64,000 nt of DNA from Catonia carolina (taxonomy: Eukaryota; Arthropoda; Insecta; Hemiptera; Achilidae). This document shows positions 29,386 through 41,890 of this stretch, piece after piece. Below the pieces are notes generated by a model. It saw only the letters and a list, made by a program, of their open reading frames with translations, was not told the origin of the DNA and ran no database searches. The translations under genes were made by a program, and so were the position numbers. The stretch covers positions 26,422,672 through 26,486,671 of the forward strand of contig JAQMRL010000003.1 of NCBI GenBank assembly GCA_035578175.1, in the 5' to 3' direction. The stretch's first letter is position 1; each line of letters opens with the position of its first letter.

Positions 29386-31235
29386 TACTTCATTCATAAT
29401 CCAAGTTTTAACTGGAACTCTCTAACAGAGTCGGCAAATTTTATTAAACTTCCTTTAGAATTCAAGCTGGAAATATTAAAGACGAGATGATACGACACAA
29501 CAATAGAAATACAAAGGATTTCTTCCAAAATCTACAGACTAATACGGAAATAGAATAGACTAGAAAGTAGCATAATGATATAAAACAAGATACATTTTCT
29601 ATAAAAAGAAAAAATATTTGAAAAGGTAGGTCCCATCCTTAAAAAAGGGATAATTAATAACACCTGTTTTAACTACTTTAACAAAACACAGTACATAGTA
29701 ATAGCACAACACCATAATAACCATTGACCAATAAAATTATTGTTATGAGTCGTAATAATTATTTTTACGATCAATTTTGCAGTCGTAAAGAGTAGCGTGA
29801 AATTACGTCGCATCTTTTTAAAAGTATCGAACTATTCTGTTTGGTTATGGGTTTGTTAAATTTTATTTTAACTCCGTTTTATGATAAGCAGAGTAAATAT
29901 AACACATTTAATGGACGGTAGTTTATTGGACCGTTTAGATTGAGATGCGGAACATTTGTAGCAAACCTTGTGAACTTAAGACTTAGATTCATGTAACGCG
30001 AGCAATTCTACGTACCATTTCCGTTTAAAAGGTTTGTAATCATCGCAGAGAACTTTGTCCTAGATTTAAATCCGCTTGGAGAAGCTGACTCGAATCGAAA
30101 CCGTACCACGAACCAACCTTAAATTTCGTATCCGTTACTTCTACTCAACGGTTCTATCTTTACCCTATTCCCTAAATGTAAAGGTACAAAGCTGTAAAGT
30201 ATATTGTAAGCGTACCCGGAATCTCTATCTCCGTAATGTTAATGTAGGGAACATTTACTCCAAAAATGTTACAGTTATCCAGTCCAAGTGTTTTGTGTTT
30301 ACTTTTTAGGGTATTCTACACCCACAGAATTAGTAGGATTTTTATTAATTGTTAGAAAGGTAAGAAAGTGTTTTTTGAAATGACCAATTATGAAAATCAT
30401 AATATTTTGCCTATGTGACTGGATAATAAATATTCAAACACATTATTCTACTGTAATAAATTAACTCAGTACATTGCAATTAAAGGGCTGTTCAAAAATG
30501 TCATTAAAATCCGTTCACAGTTGGCTCAAAAAATGTTCCTTATGTGTCAAAAAACCTATTTACGGGGAACAAGAAAAAAACTAAAAGCGAACCACATTAT
30601 AAATATTGTAAAATAGTTACCTCTAATACATTCCAGGATCATAATCTGGAAATTCCTTAACTGTTAGTTACATTCACAGCTGGTCTAATGCCAATGTAAA
30701 GTTTGGAATCAACAAAAAATTAGGAATTTATCGTTTTTCATTCAAAAAATAGATGCTTTTATGCAAACTGGTAACGTTTAGAAAATAACGTAAGCGTTCA
30801 ACATATTTTTAATTATTTTTTTGGGGGATAAAATCTACAAAACCCCAACAAATTATATACATCATTGGATGCAGAAAACTCATAATTTTAGTAATGTGCA
30901 AAAAAACCGGATATGTGAAAATTATCTCCGTTCCGGGTATCCTCAACACTGTAACAATGATATTCGATTTCCTTCCGACATTTATTTTTGTAAGTTTTTC
31001 TTTAACTAGTAAGATAAGTGCAAAATATCATGGATTTACTGGATAAATAGCTGAAGTATTAGTTAATTGAATTATTGAATTACATAAACATAAACAAAAA
31101 CTTTATTGGATTGTATAAACTGGTAGAACGGTAAAGGACCTAATCAACACCTGTTTAGTAAATCATAAAAATCTCTCTCCGAGTTTCTCACTGGACAAAA
31201 AAACTGCAAAAGGTTTACATTCAGTCGGTTGTTGT
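29386..31235. other. Spacer without recognised genes
   Basis: Several short frames (for example 30076-30309 and 30821-31009) have no domain or coding signature. No repeat was recognised. Confidence 0.4.
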
Positions 31236-31450
31236 ATCTATACTAACATTACAAAAATGTAACGTTTATTAATTTGTTTGTACAAGGTAATCTCACAAAC
31301 TACCCAACCGATTTTAAAACTTCTTTCACTGTTAAAAAGTTTAAATTTTCTGTGCATCACTAGTAGGCCTATAAGTGAAATTAAATATTTACAAATTTTG
31401 GAAAAAAATTGTGATTGGAAAAAGAAAGTCTTTTATTTTGTTAGTTTGGG
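31236..31450 (+). repeat. Interspersed repeat terminus, ACTAA-ATTA-AAA type, copy 2
   Basis: CTATACTAACATTACAAAAA, TTTGTTTGTACAAGGTAATC, CAAACTACCCAACCGATTTT and CTTTCACTGTTAAAAAG follow the same order as 17318-17480 and are closer to the widespread insect form of this repeat. Confidence 0.55.
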
Positions 31451-31906
31451 CAACGATTAATTCTTTTATCTATTTATTCTATTATATAATATTACAATGA
31501 ATTATATCATGCAGGTATCAGGTGTGGTACAGTACCGCTCTACAACACTTTATCCTTTACTCTTTCCATTTTAAAAAACGTTTGAAAACTATTTACGGGC
31601 TGTTATCCAAAAAAATAATGTTAGATCTAAATTCTGCAGAGAAAGTTATTTAAACCTTCCAAAAATCAAACCTCCTTTTTCTTACAACACTTTTATATTA
31701 TTCAGTTATTTTCATATTGTATCTCTCCCCTTCCACTGGTGATTCATACTGATGTCACCAATGTTCCTGTTTCAAGTGTTAAATGGTTTTATTTGTACCG
31801 TTGTAGTTTAGCTTTAAACGTGTAAGTGTGTGAGAAACGAAATGCTTTCAGTTTACTTTACCGTTAAGTGCAGTGAGCAGTGGGTTTTTAGTACTTACTT
31901 GATAAA
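31451..31906. other. Spacer, possibly 5' UTR-like
   Basis: No supported feature except that 31790-31906 directly precedes the small coding-like stretch. Confidence 0.35.
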
Positions 31907-32062
31907 ATGTTTCAAAAATGCTTTAAAAATGTGGAGCTACCAACGAATACTCAGAATCTTTTGAATACACTACGTAAAAAACAAATAAATATTGGAGACA
32001 GTGGAACAATTAAAGACAATTCAAATCTTTCTCAAGAGAAGAAAGATTTGTTACTTCGGTAA
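31907..32062 (+). CDS. Unassigned 51-codon coding-like stretch
   Basis: The frame MFQKCFKNVELPTNTQNLL ... NIGDSGTIKDNSNLSQEKKD ends at 32062. Composition is protein-like (mixed, hydrophilic), and another frame just after it reads VISQNGHENTSFFEAGCHCR, so a frameshifted longer protein is possible. An AATAAA at 32344 followed by A7 lies 280 bases downstream, which would suit a processed retrocopy. I recognise no family. It may be a relic of a transposase or of a host cDNA, or chance. Confidence 0.25.
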   Translation: MFQKCFKNVELPTNTQNLLNTLRKKQINIGDSGTIKDNSNLSQEKKDLLLR

Positions 32063-32386
32063 TTTCCCAGAACGGGCACGAAAATACTAGTTTTTTTGAG
32101 GCTGGCTGCCACTGCAGGAAATATCCAAGGAACAAAGGGTAGGTTACTGGCCGAAGTCAAATATTTTGACTCAAAAGTTCTGACTCAAAACAATGGACTG
32201 GTCTCAATTAAATGAACATACTTCTGCAGTGGATAGGATTAGCTAGAAGAAAATGATCACAACCGTCTACTGAGGATATGGAACAAGAAGAAAATAATGA
32301 AATGTTTCAACCAAAGGAACCCTTGCACATAAATTGTGTTTTTTAATAAATTTCTTTAAAAAAAGTTATTACTACCGTACAACAAA

Positions 32387-32417
32387 AAGTGACTGTGACT
32401 GTGACTGTGTGTGTGTT
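32387..32417 (+). repeat. Short GTGACT/GT microsatellite
   Basis: GTGACT repeated three to four times runs into (GT)n. Confidence 0.8.
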
Positions 32418-32939
32418 TTGGATTTTTTTTATTGATGGGTAAACATGTAATAACATGTTTGACAAATTATGTTTGTATTCTCAAAACATGATATTTTACC
32501 CAATCTGAGCCCTCAGGAGTATTTTTATAAAACATACTTCATAAGGTACAATGCTAAATAAAAAAAAACAATACCTTTATTTTATTTATGAAAGACGAAA
32601 TATTGCCTTGTGGGAGTTCACAACAAAAGCTAAAAACAATGTATAAAAAAATATTTTTTGAAAAGTGTCACAGATTTCTGCATGAAGTCGTTTATTTACA
32701 TTTTTTCCATGTATTCGTTATTTATTCATCTTTATTACAAGAATGTACTGAGAATGGAATGTGACATGAATTGTGCTATGAAACTGATCACTCGGCAGTG
32801 ATGCTTTGTGTTGTGTTAATATATTTACTGCAGTAAGATTTTGAAATGTTTAATAATTGTGAATATAATTAGTTTCATCTTAATAAATTTTTGTGATTTT
32901 AATTAATTCTGCTAGAATCTATGTTTCATTTCCTTTATA
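32418..32939. other. AT-rich spacer
   Basis: No supported feature. Confidence 0.45.
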
Positions 32940-33128
32940 ATATTGTGACAATATCTAAAGTGGATGTGTATTCGAGAATTTTCGAAGAGGAATGAGATTT
33001 TAAAAATATTGACGTAAATAATAAGAGTGATAAATAGGGTTTCCAAGAAATAGAAGTATTATGTGAGTAGTACAGGTAAGCCTGCCTATTGTTTGTTATA
33101 CGGGCATTGTAAAAGAGTCTGATACATA

Positions 33129-34535
33129 CGTATTTTTCGGACGATAAGACGCACCCTTGTTTTTCAAGGCATAAATTATCTAAAAATTATTTTGACTGAT
33201 TTTAATTAGTTTTTTAATACAGGTAAATGTGTGATTTCATTATTTGAAAAACAGCAAGTACAGAAGATACAATATATATAATTATTTTATAGTCATAAAA
33301 TTACGAAAAACATGGATATAGAAACTGTAAGTACGTAAATTACTACTATCGGTTTCATAATCATAGACACCCGAGTTTGAACCCAAAGCATTTCCATAAC
33401 TTTGAGTCGGATTTCAACATACTTTACATCAAAATTGGGCTCATTTTTTCTGCTTTGACTTATAATAGTCATATATTTTTAATGTTGTTTAAAAGTTGCC
33501 ATATCGAGGTTGGAAGACAAAAGACCCGGTTTTTTTGATACCGCAACAAATTCATGCGTTTAGAGGCGTGTAACTCGATAAATATTTGACCAAAAAGTTT
33601 GAAATTTTAACACGACATAGACAATTATATTACTACAGCTTTTTTCGAAATTTCAAATTCGCACGTTAGTTAAATTTTTATTTATTAATAATATTCAGAA
33701 CCCTTGCTATCTCGGTAACCACACGATCGTTCGGCTCGGGCAAACTATCGTTTTATTAAGCGTAAAAAACTTAGTACAGATATGTTAACATGAAATATCG
33801 ATTGGCCAATGTTGTGGTAGAATTTTTAGAATTTTGAAAAAATAGATGGGTAATGCGGGGGTGGGTGTTACTTCCATGTTGCTAGTTTGTGTACGTGACA
33901 CCGTGTCGGACTGTCTACCTTAACTGACATACTGCATTGTCAAATCAGGTGGACAATCAGATTCAGGCAACATGGTTAGTCTAATAGTAATTATTGATAA
34001 TCCAATTTTTCAATTGTGCTTCAAGTTGTGGCCATTTGACAGCATGAGTTCGAAATTTACTGGTATGTTTCTTATTATCTGCCTTGAGTAATGAATCTTC
34101 TTGTTTCCGCCATTCCCAAATCATTTTTTCTGTTGGAGGAGGTAAAAAATGTCTTTTTACTGCCCGAATGCCACTATATTTTGCATATTGAACCACTTTT
34201 AATTTAAAAGCGAAAGAGTACAAAACTTGCTTCACATTTTAAAATGCTATGATATTTACCGTAAGTAATATCGATACAGAAACTACTGTGTATGCTTAGA
34301 ATCTTCAAGACGATACAATTTAAAAACTACGGTACGTCCTACATTATTGTATGTTTTGTTTTGAAATCCCTTGTTATTGAACGTGTTTAAGTAGAGTAGG
34401 GTACCGCAGTATTAAATATTATTATAGAAAGCATCTACCCTGAAATATAGCTAGCGTTCGGACCATAAGACGCATGGTAATTTTTAGGTCATTTTCCTAC
34501 GGAAAAAAGTGCGTCTTATCGTCCGGAAAATACGG
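33129..34535 (-). mobile_element. pogo-group DNA transposon, 1.4 kb, nested in an LTR
   Basis: The left end CGTATTTTTCGGACGATAAG (then ACGCAC) and inverted right end CCGTATTTTCCGGACGATAA (then GACGCAC) match at 25 of 26 bases. TA flanks both sides (33127-33128, 34536-34537). A second, direct TTCGGACCATAAGACGCA near 34450 faces the right end, making a hairpin-like terminus common in this group. A minus-strand N-terminal transposase frame lies at 33981-34235; the DDE part is missing. It is a deleted, non-autonomous copy. Confidence 0.85.
33981..34235 (-). pseudogene. pogo-group transposase N-terminus (helix-turn-helix)
   Basis: The 84-codon frame reads YSFAFKLKVVQYAKYSGIRA, VKRHFLPPPTEKMIWEWRKQ and KWPQLEAQLKNWI. 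This SF.FKLKVV.YA...GNRAA.R.F......VR.WRKQ...L.......K..W..LE..L..W pattern is the N-terminal DNA-binding domain of a pogo/Tigger-type transposase group. It normally continues into a CENP-B-type helix-turn-helix and a DDE domain, neither found here: the frame stops after NNYY and the sequence below 33980 has no homology. The element is therefore a deletion derivative. I am confident of the domain type, less of the exact subfamily. Confidence 0.8.
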
Positions 34536-35069
34536 TATTTAGAAAATTGGGCTTTTTGTAACACCTTCTATTCAATCCTAGTTTGTCAACAGTTTGTTAA
34601 GATTTATCCAGAAGCCGTCAGAAGATTTTTATATTATTATTATTGTATCGAAAATCACTGTCTTTCTTGAAATCTCCACAGATTCGCCTATATAAGCGAG
34701 GTGATTTATTTAGTTAGTCGGTTTCGATTTGTCTGTGATTCAGGGAGTGAATTGAGTAGTGCGTAACAGTTCGTTAGAGAAGGTCAACGTTACTGTGAAT
34801 TACTGGCTATTGTTTCACGTTCATTTATTCTGTATAATTTATTTTTGTAAGTAGTATTTTGTAAATTTGTTAAGTTTATTTATTGTTACTGGTTAATTAT
34901 AATTAGTTCGTTATTTAAAAGTAATTTAATTGTAACTTACTTGTAGATTTTAGAAACTTAATTTAATTCAATTTTTAGTTGTAATAAATACTCGAATTTT
35001 TAACTTTAGTGTGTAAATTATATTTTACCCAGATCCGGAAACGGACGTTAGAGATAAGTGCCACAATAT

Positions 35070-37860
35070 TCTGCGTGGATTGTCAGGTAGGTAGTGTATA
35101 TATTTCACGTATTAATTCATTGTTGTGTGTACATGTGTTTCGGTTGAATCGTTTGTAGTACTGTTTGGTGATGTCAATGACGTATGGAATTTTATAAGTA
35201 GTTATGCGATATTTCGTTACTTATGTACCAAAAAGATTTGTAATGGTTCCCAGAATTATTCAGTTGGCAGCTTTTAAGTGGAATGAATTGGTGAAAGCTG
35301 TGCAGTTATAACTGGAGAAGAAGGGACCAGATGTGACTGAGGAGATATTTGTAAACGGAGAGATTTTATTTCAGGGCCAAATAATATTACTTTCCAAGAC
35401 TGCAACTAAGGTTAGAGCTTTTCGTTTCTGTCTACGTATTAATGTTATGTGTTTTGACCATGTTAAGCATCTTTCAAGTTGAAATAAAAAGTACTTTATC
35501 TTGTTTGATTTTGGAATTTCGGAGTTGTTGATAAACATGTTCCGACTTGCCCGTAGATATTGTGATGTTCATATTCCGCCCGGTATTTGAAATAAATTGT
35601 AAATGTATAATTTTGTTATTTTATTAAGACAGGTAAAAATTTGGCTAGAAGCAAAATTCAAAATGTTATGAAATTGACTTATTTAGTACAAACATATAAA
35701 ATTTGAATTGAGATGCAATTTGGAAAAAATTTAAATTTAATTAATTTGAAATTATTTAAGGTCTATCTCAGAGTAATATTTAATATTAGGAGGTAATCAA
35801 GAATTATACCTCATGTTACTTATAGCTTTTGTGAAAAATTTGTACAATAGATCAGAATATTTCATGTCAAAGTAACTTTTGCCGGTAATATTAGATGACC
35901 AATCGAACAATGAAAGACCCTTTTGAGCCTAAATTTTATTCCTTATAAGTAAGTTAAAAATTTTGTTATGTTAATTTTATGTTAATTTGAATGGAAGATT
36001 TGAACTCTGGATGAAATTCTAAGCAATTTGAATCCAAATTTGATAAAATTCTGTAAAGTATAAAGATTATTAGGTTAATTTCTTATAAAAATGAGTATAT
36101 CAGCTATTAAGCTAATTACGTTAATTACACGAAGTTGGAATAATTCTTGAAGCATAGAACGATTTATTTCGATGTAATATGTGGTTTTGAATATTATAAT
36201 GTAATTAAAAATTTTAGAGAATTTATTTGAACGACAAATTTGATATTTTAATTAAAAACACATGTAAAAATATAGGAGAACAGTGTGTCAGATTTTAATT
36301 AATTACAAGAGTTTGATTAATAATTTTAAAAAAATGAAAGGATATGCTAATGTATAAAGATCCGCTGAATAGTTTGATATTTTTTAAGATACAAAAATAT
36401 GTATGGTAACTTTGTAATTAAGCCGTAAAAATAAGCTTTTATCGTATGATAAAGACAATGTTAATTAGTGTCATTATTCTTTAATTAATGAGTATTTTTA
36501 AAATGTAATTAGATAAAAAGATGTATTTTGTTGATATCTTTAAGATTCGTATACCTAGAAATGTTAAAATGTTAATAATAAAAAGTTATTTGAAATATTT
36601 TACGGTTTCATAAAACAATTATTTTATGGAATTTTAGACAAAATTAAATTATGTGATTGTTAAAAAACTAACGATCCGATTTAAAAAAGAAAAACACCTT
36701 TGTAATCAGCAGAAAAAACCCTTGAATTTGATGTAGGGCTCAATGCTGTTATTGTAAATTTAAATTTTTGTTATAAATAATGTTATAGTGGGGATGGACT
36801 TCTCTCATAGTTGAATTGCCAACCTCACGCACAGTAATAAAACACATAAAGTATTAAAATTATATAAATGTCAAATGATGTTAAGTTATGTTCTATAAGC
36901 TTTATTGTAATAAGAAAAACTTACATATTGTGTATTTTAAGTTATCGCTTATTTATATTGTTTTGTTTCACCTTAATTTGTTTGTTATTAGCAATTTTCA
37001 TTGGGAAAAAATGTATTATTAATCTGCGCAAGTTGGCACTTACTTTTTGTAGATGTAATTTTCAACCAAAAATTCAGGGAGTCCTCTATTAGACACGATG
37101 CGTAACTGACGTGTTTTAAAATTGCTCGTAAAATGTTTTATATAGTAGTATGGAGGGGATCGAGTATTCTGTATTTAGGGCCGATATGTTTAGGCCATAT
37201 GTGAGAGAAATAAATTGTTAAATTTTATTTAAAGTAGTGTCAACTATAAAAAATTTATTTATTTTAATAATGCAAATTAACGGAAGTGATGTCAATTGTG
37301 GAATTAAATACATCAAGTATTTCAATGGTGTTCTATGTTTTGTGAGCAAATAGTGTTTTGTGCTAAATATTTTTTTTATAAATGTGTTCGGGTAATCTGC
37401 GTATAATAACCACCTGTTAATTTTATGGATTTCCAAATTAAAGATAAGTAACTAATTTTAAGCAATTTTTGTAACAAAATTTTATATGCCTAATTTGTAT
37501 TTAGCATTTACTAACAAATTTAACATGATTGGTTAATAATTTAAAAGATCTGTTTGTCTAGGATCTAATTCACTGAGTTCAAAGTTCCCATCCCTGTCAG
37601 TTTTAAAGAATTTTTTTTTTATTTGTTTTATTTTTGGTTGAATGATTTTAGGCAAGTTATGTCTTGTAATGTTGATCATGGCTTACTTTTATTGTTTCAT
37701 TATGATAAATGATTTTATTAATATTTTTTATAAATTTCGATTAATTTGTTACCTTTTAAAATTGTAGTTTGATTTATTGATTGATGAAATTCCAATATCC
37801 CTTGTATGTAAGCATTGTGATATGAACTTTGTTTTATAATATTTAGTTAATTGTATTCGG
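35070..37860. other. Very AT-rich spacer
   Basis: No gene recognised. T-rich on the plus strand with many short A/T runs. It could include the start of the orphan LTR that ends at 38554, but I could not find its left edge. Confidence 0.4.
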
Positions 37861-38554
37861 AGGGTTTTTCGAGCTGTCAAAATGGTTGTTGTTTCTAGAA
37901 CTTGAGTCTAGTAAGTTTTTTTATTTTTTTTTTATTATTTGATTTTTATATATCACAATCCTTACATTTATTTAGATTAAGCTTATTTTCAGCGTTCCTG
38001 TCATTGGGGTAAAGGAGAATGGATTTTGATTGATTGGACCGCTTGTCGTCTGTCAGACTGTTCTGTTACCGAATCAGCTGTTTTCTGTCAGATTAGTTTG
38101 TTTACATGATCAGCTGACTAGGCAGATATAGGTTAATGTAACCTTACTGTATGTCTGTTTAATGTAGCTTACCTTTTTCTAAATTTAATGTTGTTTTGAG
38201 TTTTCTGCTTTTTAATTTATATTTTGTTTTATTTTATTCACATTTCGTATTTATATTATTTCATTGTGATGTTGCTTTTGTTTTAAAATCGCGAGTTTAA
38301 GATTTTTTTTATTTTTTATTTATTTATTTTTTTTTTTTATTTTTATTTGGAATTTCGACTTGGATATTTTGGATTGATGTTTAATGGGTCTCCAGTTGCC
38401 CTGCTTGGATGATAACCAAGGTAAGTTCGGTCAATAGTGGCATCCTGACCGTGGTCGTTTTTTTTTGTTTACTTTAAGTTTCTTTTTCAGGTGACACCCC
38501 AACACCTGTTTTTGATGTGTCAGTCGGCTGGTGTGTCGACATTCGACTGTTACA
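37861..38554 (+). repeat. 3' part of a 5' LTR adjoining a primer-binding site
   Basis: The sequence ends TGTTACA (38548-38554), six bases before a primer-binding site, which is where a 5' LTR should end. The left boundary is unknown; 37861 is only a nominal limit. Near the end, AAG/GTAAGT (38421) and TTTCTTTTTCAG (ending 38490) look like a 70-nt intron. Confidence 0.45.
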
Positions 38555-38560
38555 TTAAAT

Positions 38561-38578
38561 TGGCGCCCAACGTGGGGC
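38561..38578 (+). other. Primer-binding site TGGCGCCCAACGTGGGGC (tRNA-Lys type)
   Basis: All 18 bases match the primer-binding site known from retroelements primed by the tRNA-Lys1,2 3' end. It directly follows an LTR-like terminus. No gag or pol follows: about 400 bases of leader-like sequence run into unrelated DNA, so the element is truncated after its leader. Confidence 0.75.
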
Positions 38579-39916
38579 TGACTCGTTCTGTCCTATGTTG
38601 TGGTCCATTTCTTTCCATTGTTTTTGTTTTTGTCGTCCGTCATCGGCTGACTGTTACAATATAGAGAACTAGTGCAATCTATAGATTTTTTACCATTTAC
38701 TTTTATTTTGATTTACGTAGTAAAGAAGGGTTAAGCGAGCGTCATAAGGAGTTTTAGTAACTATTTAGTGAAAAATTAATTAAGTGACTTGTGAATATGA
38801 ACAATGTGAACAATTAAGAATTAATTTGTAATAAATTAATTTTAGTATAATATTTGGGAGTCCGTCAAAGTTTTTGCATAGTTTTTCTTGACCACTCAAA
38901 ATGAATGTCTGGTCAGTCTCCTTTTTGCGTTCTGTAAAGTAGTAGGTTATAATATTCCCATTTTTAACCCAAATTTTTTTAACGTAGTTGTATAACATAA
39001 ATAGTATATTATTTTACATGACAATAGAGTTTATTTATTCATTAACACTATATTCGGAGCCATACAGCGTGGTAGTCTCGCCGGCAATATTTGCCCTTGG
39101 CTTATTGATAAGAACTGTTTTTAACTCGCAAAAATATTATAAAGAAGAACAAAAAAATAGAACCTTAGGGTATTCCATTGCTGATAGGATAAACAAAAGA
39201 TAAGTAATTTTTCGATAAAACTAATACTGATGAATTCAATAGTTTAAAAATTCTGTGATTGAAATTGAAAATTCCTAATAATATTAACAAGTCCCTAAAA
39301 GAACCGAATTTTGGTCTCAAATAATTTTGTTTTTTAAAAAACTATAACTTAATGCTCTAAACTTATTTATGTTCATGAATTTTATAAATTGTGGTTTTTG
39401 CTATTTTATTCTGTAATATGTTCTGTATTATTACAGAACAATCAATCACTTAAACACTAAAACAATCGATCACTTTAAACCATTTTACAATCACTATCTT
39501 TAAAGTGTTAAAGTTTACCTTTTGTAGTCACTAACAAACATTTTTGTTGGCGACTAAAACAATAAATAAAAGAAAAGATAATAATCTTTACATAAATTGT
39601 TTATGATATTGCAGTGTTTTTTTAAATTGAGTTTTTTAACTTAGAGTTTTTGGATTCAAAATTTTCTTAAAATTAATTTAAAAATCTGTTATAGTTCAAA
39701 TAAATTTTTAACAAACTTCCTCGTTTGATTTCTGGTTCGAGTATGACAATTTTAAAACTTTCCATCCACCGTTCCGTAATACTACTGCCCAAGTATTGGT
39801 GAAAATTTAAATTTACTACGCATGGTAATAAAATTAAAAACAGAAGACATTTTTATAAAGAAATCGAAGAAATATAGATCATATTAACTTAATAATAATA
39901 ATATGATACATGAAAC
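38579..39916. other. Retrotransposon leader remnant, then AT-rich spacer
   Basis: 38579 to about 38900 is probably the untranslated leader of the orphan LTR element. No Gag frame follows. Short frames at 38780-39203 have no recognisable domain. Confidence 0.4.
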
Positions 39917-39920
39917 ATAT

Positions 39921-40326
39921 TGTGACACTTATCTGTAAGATCCGTTTCGGGATCTGGGTAAATTAAATAAGTAGCACGCTTAAGTGTAACATTACAAGTA
40001 TTTATTACAACTAAAAATTAGAATTAAATAAGTGACTAATATCTACAAGTAAATTACGTAATAAAAAGCAAACTAATTATTATTAACTAATAACAATAAA
40101 TAACTTAACCAATTTACTAAATACTACTTACAAAATATACAGAAGTAACGTTTAACAATACACAGTAATTCACAGTAACGTCGACCTTTTCAAACGCACT
40201 ATTCGCACTACGCAATAAACACTCGTCGAAGATAAATCAAATACTGAACTCAGGACCGAACTAAGGGCTCCTTATATACATGACACTGTGGAAGTCACCA
40301 GAAGGAGAGAAATTTTCGATATAACA
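39921..40326 (-). repeat. Solo LTR, family L1, copy D (short form)
   Basis: On the minus strand it starts TGTTATATCGAAAATTTC (a decayed TGTGACAATATCGAAG), has a GTATATAAGG TATA box, GTTCAGTATTTGA initiator, TTCGACGAGTGTTTATTG, AATAAATACTTG and CAGATCCCGAAACGG, and ends AAGTGTCACA. The flanks are ATAT (39917-39920) and ATAA. At 406 bp it lacks about 300 bp of U3 relative to copies A-C. Confidence 0.8.
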
Positions 40327-40330
40327 ATAA

Positions 40331-41499
40331 AAGTACAAATCCTTTTGACTGTTTCTGGGTGAATCTTAACAATTGTAAACAAATTAGAATTGAATAAAAG
40401 GTGTAACAAAAAGGCCAATTATCTAAATAGGTACCCACTCTTTTACAATACACATTCAACAGTAGTAAGTCTACCTGACTATACAAGACCCTTTATAACT
40501 ATTTCTTTGAAACTCTATTCGTCACTCTTATTAATTACGTCAACGTTTTTAAATCCTCGGCCTCCTCGGAAATTCTTGAACACTCTTTCCTTTTCTATAT
40601 TGTCAATATATTTATGAAACGGATTTATGAAAACAAATTAAAAAATACACTTATAAAATACAAATATAAACACACATTATGAAACAATAATATGATTTAT
40701 ATTATTATATGATTCATAATAACGGAAATAATATTTCCGTTAGTATGATTTATATTTCAAACTCATATCTTATATGCGTTAGTAAATTTTCGAACTCAAA
40801 ATATCGTGAACGTGTTTTTATCTAACTTGTAATACAGAAAATATATAGAAAATAGCAACTACATGTACGCTACTGTAATAAATCCATTGTCACATTTACT
40901 GTATAAAAATGATGCTACTGTACAGTAAACACGTCTTAACTTTAAGTAACTACGGATGTAGGATATTGGTATTTTATATTTTCTGTCAGTTGACCTTATT
41001 GCAAGGAGTAGTTGTAAAGAATATGGAGTCTGGGTTAATTTACTCACATTTATACAAAATGTTTGAAAAATGAATAAAATTTATGTTCAGGAATAAAAAA
41101 GAGCTATATTAGAATTTCAAAGAGTTAAAAATCCGTACCAAGCAGATGAAAAGTCTTTTCATGTATAAGGTTTCGTAGGTAATAATGCAGAAGTTAATCT
41201 AATCTTCTTTTTATTCAATTCTACGAACAATTATCAAAACAGTTATCACGTGTTCAATTATTACTAATATTTATAACAGTTGTACAATAATTAATTCAAA
41301 TATTCTTTTGAAATTATATTTTTCATGTCATCTTTTACATTGATCCCATCTCAACAAATTATTATTTTCTTTAATTCTACAGCAATCTAATTCTATAACA
41401 ATATTAATAAATAATACCTTTTTTAGCTTTTGTTTTTGGAATCTGTTTTATTTTCAAACAATCTATTTTTTATAGCGTATTTGCATCGGATTTATGCCC
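40331..41499. other. AT-rich spacer with a small palindrome
   Basis: TAACGGAAAT-AAT-ATTTCCGTTA forms a 10-bp perfect stem near 40719-40741. No gene is supported. Confidence 0.4.
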
Positions 41500-41890
41500 A
41501 TTTTGGACACATCAGTAACCGCGACGTATGCTGACGACACAACAATTCTTGTAGGGGAAAAGAATGCGGTTGAGGCTTCCTGGTTAGTGCAGTGACATCT
41601 TTTATTAATTCAGGACTGGCTTACCCGTCGCGTATTAAGGTGAACCCAATTAAGTCAACACAGGTTACGTTCACCTTACGACGTCAAGTTTGTCCACCTG
41701 TGATGCTGATTAACATTCATATCTCCCAAGCCAGAGCGGTGTGATATCTTGGCTTATGGCTTGACAAGCCATAAAGAGGAAAAGAAAAGTAAAAACTAAC
41801 AAGAACAGTTATTTTAAAACTTTGAAAAGTTCCTCAAGTTCTTGCTCGTAGGTCGATAGGATATAATATTTAAGTTTATGTTTTAATAGA
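41500..41890 (+). pseudogene. Jockey-clade RT fragment around the palm motif
   Basis: Plus-strand pieces ATYADDTTILVGEKNAVEAS, LIQDWLTR and VTFTLRRQVCPPVM correspond to the Jockey RT palm (..FADDTAI...) and the following segment (..W...W.IK.N..KS..VTFTLRR..CP.V), ending in a decayed YLGL.LD at about 41760. Stops and frame changes are frequent. Weak similarity may extend to about 41890. Both ends are missing. Confidence 0.7.

Larger units (their letters stand above)
32944..35065 (+). repeat. Solo LTR, family L1, copy C, split by a pogo-like element
   Basis: It starts TGTGACAATATCTAAAG, ends AAGTGCCACA, and has ATAT on both sides (32940-32943, 35066-35069). Removing the element at 33129-34535 leaves about 713 bp, the same size as copies A (661) and B (745). 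The right half holds TCGCCTATATAAGCGAGG (TATA), TTTAGTTAGTCGG, AATAAATACTC and CAGATCCGGAAACGG, matching the other copies. Confidence 0.8.

Noticed and set aside
30076..30309. 77-codon plus-strand frame
   Set aside because: Looks moderately protein-like but has no motif, no neighbours and no repeat copies that I can see.
35070..37860. Search for the left edge of the LTR ending at 38554
   Set aside because: Several TGT starts exist in this T-rich tract but none has supporting promoter elements or a second copy, so no boundary is claimed.
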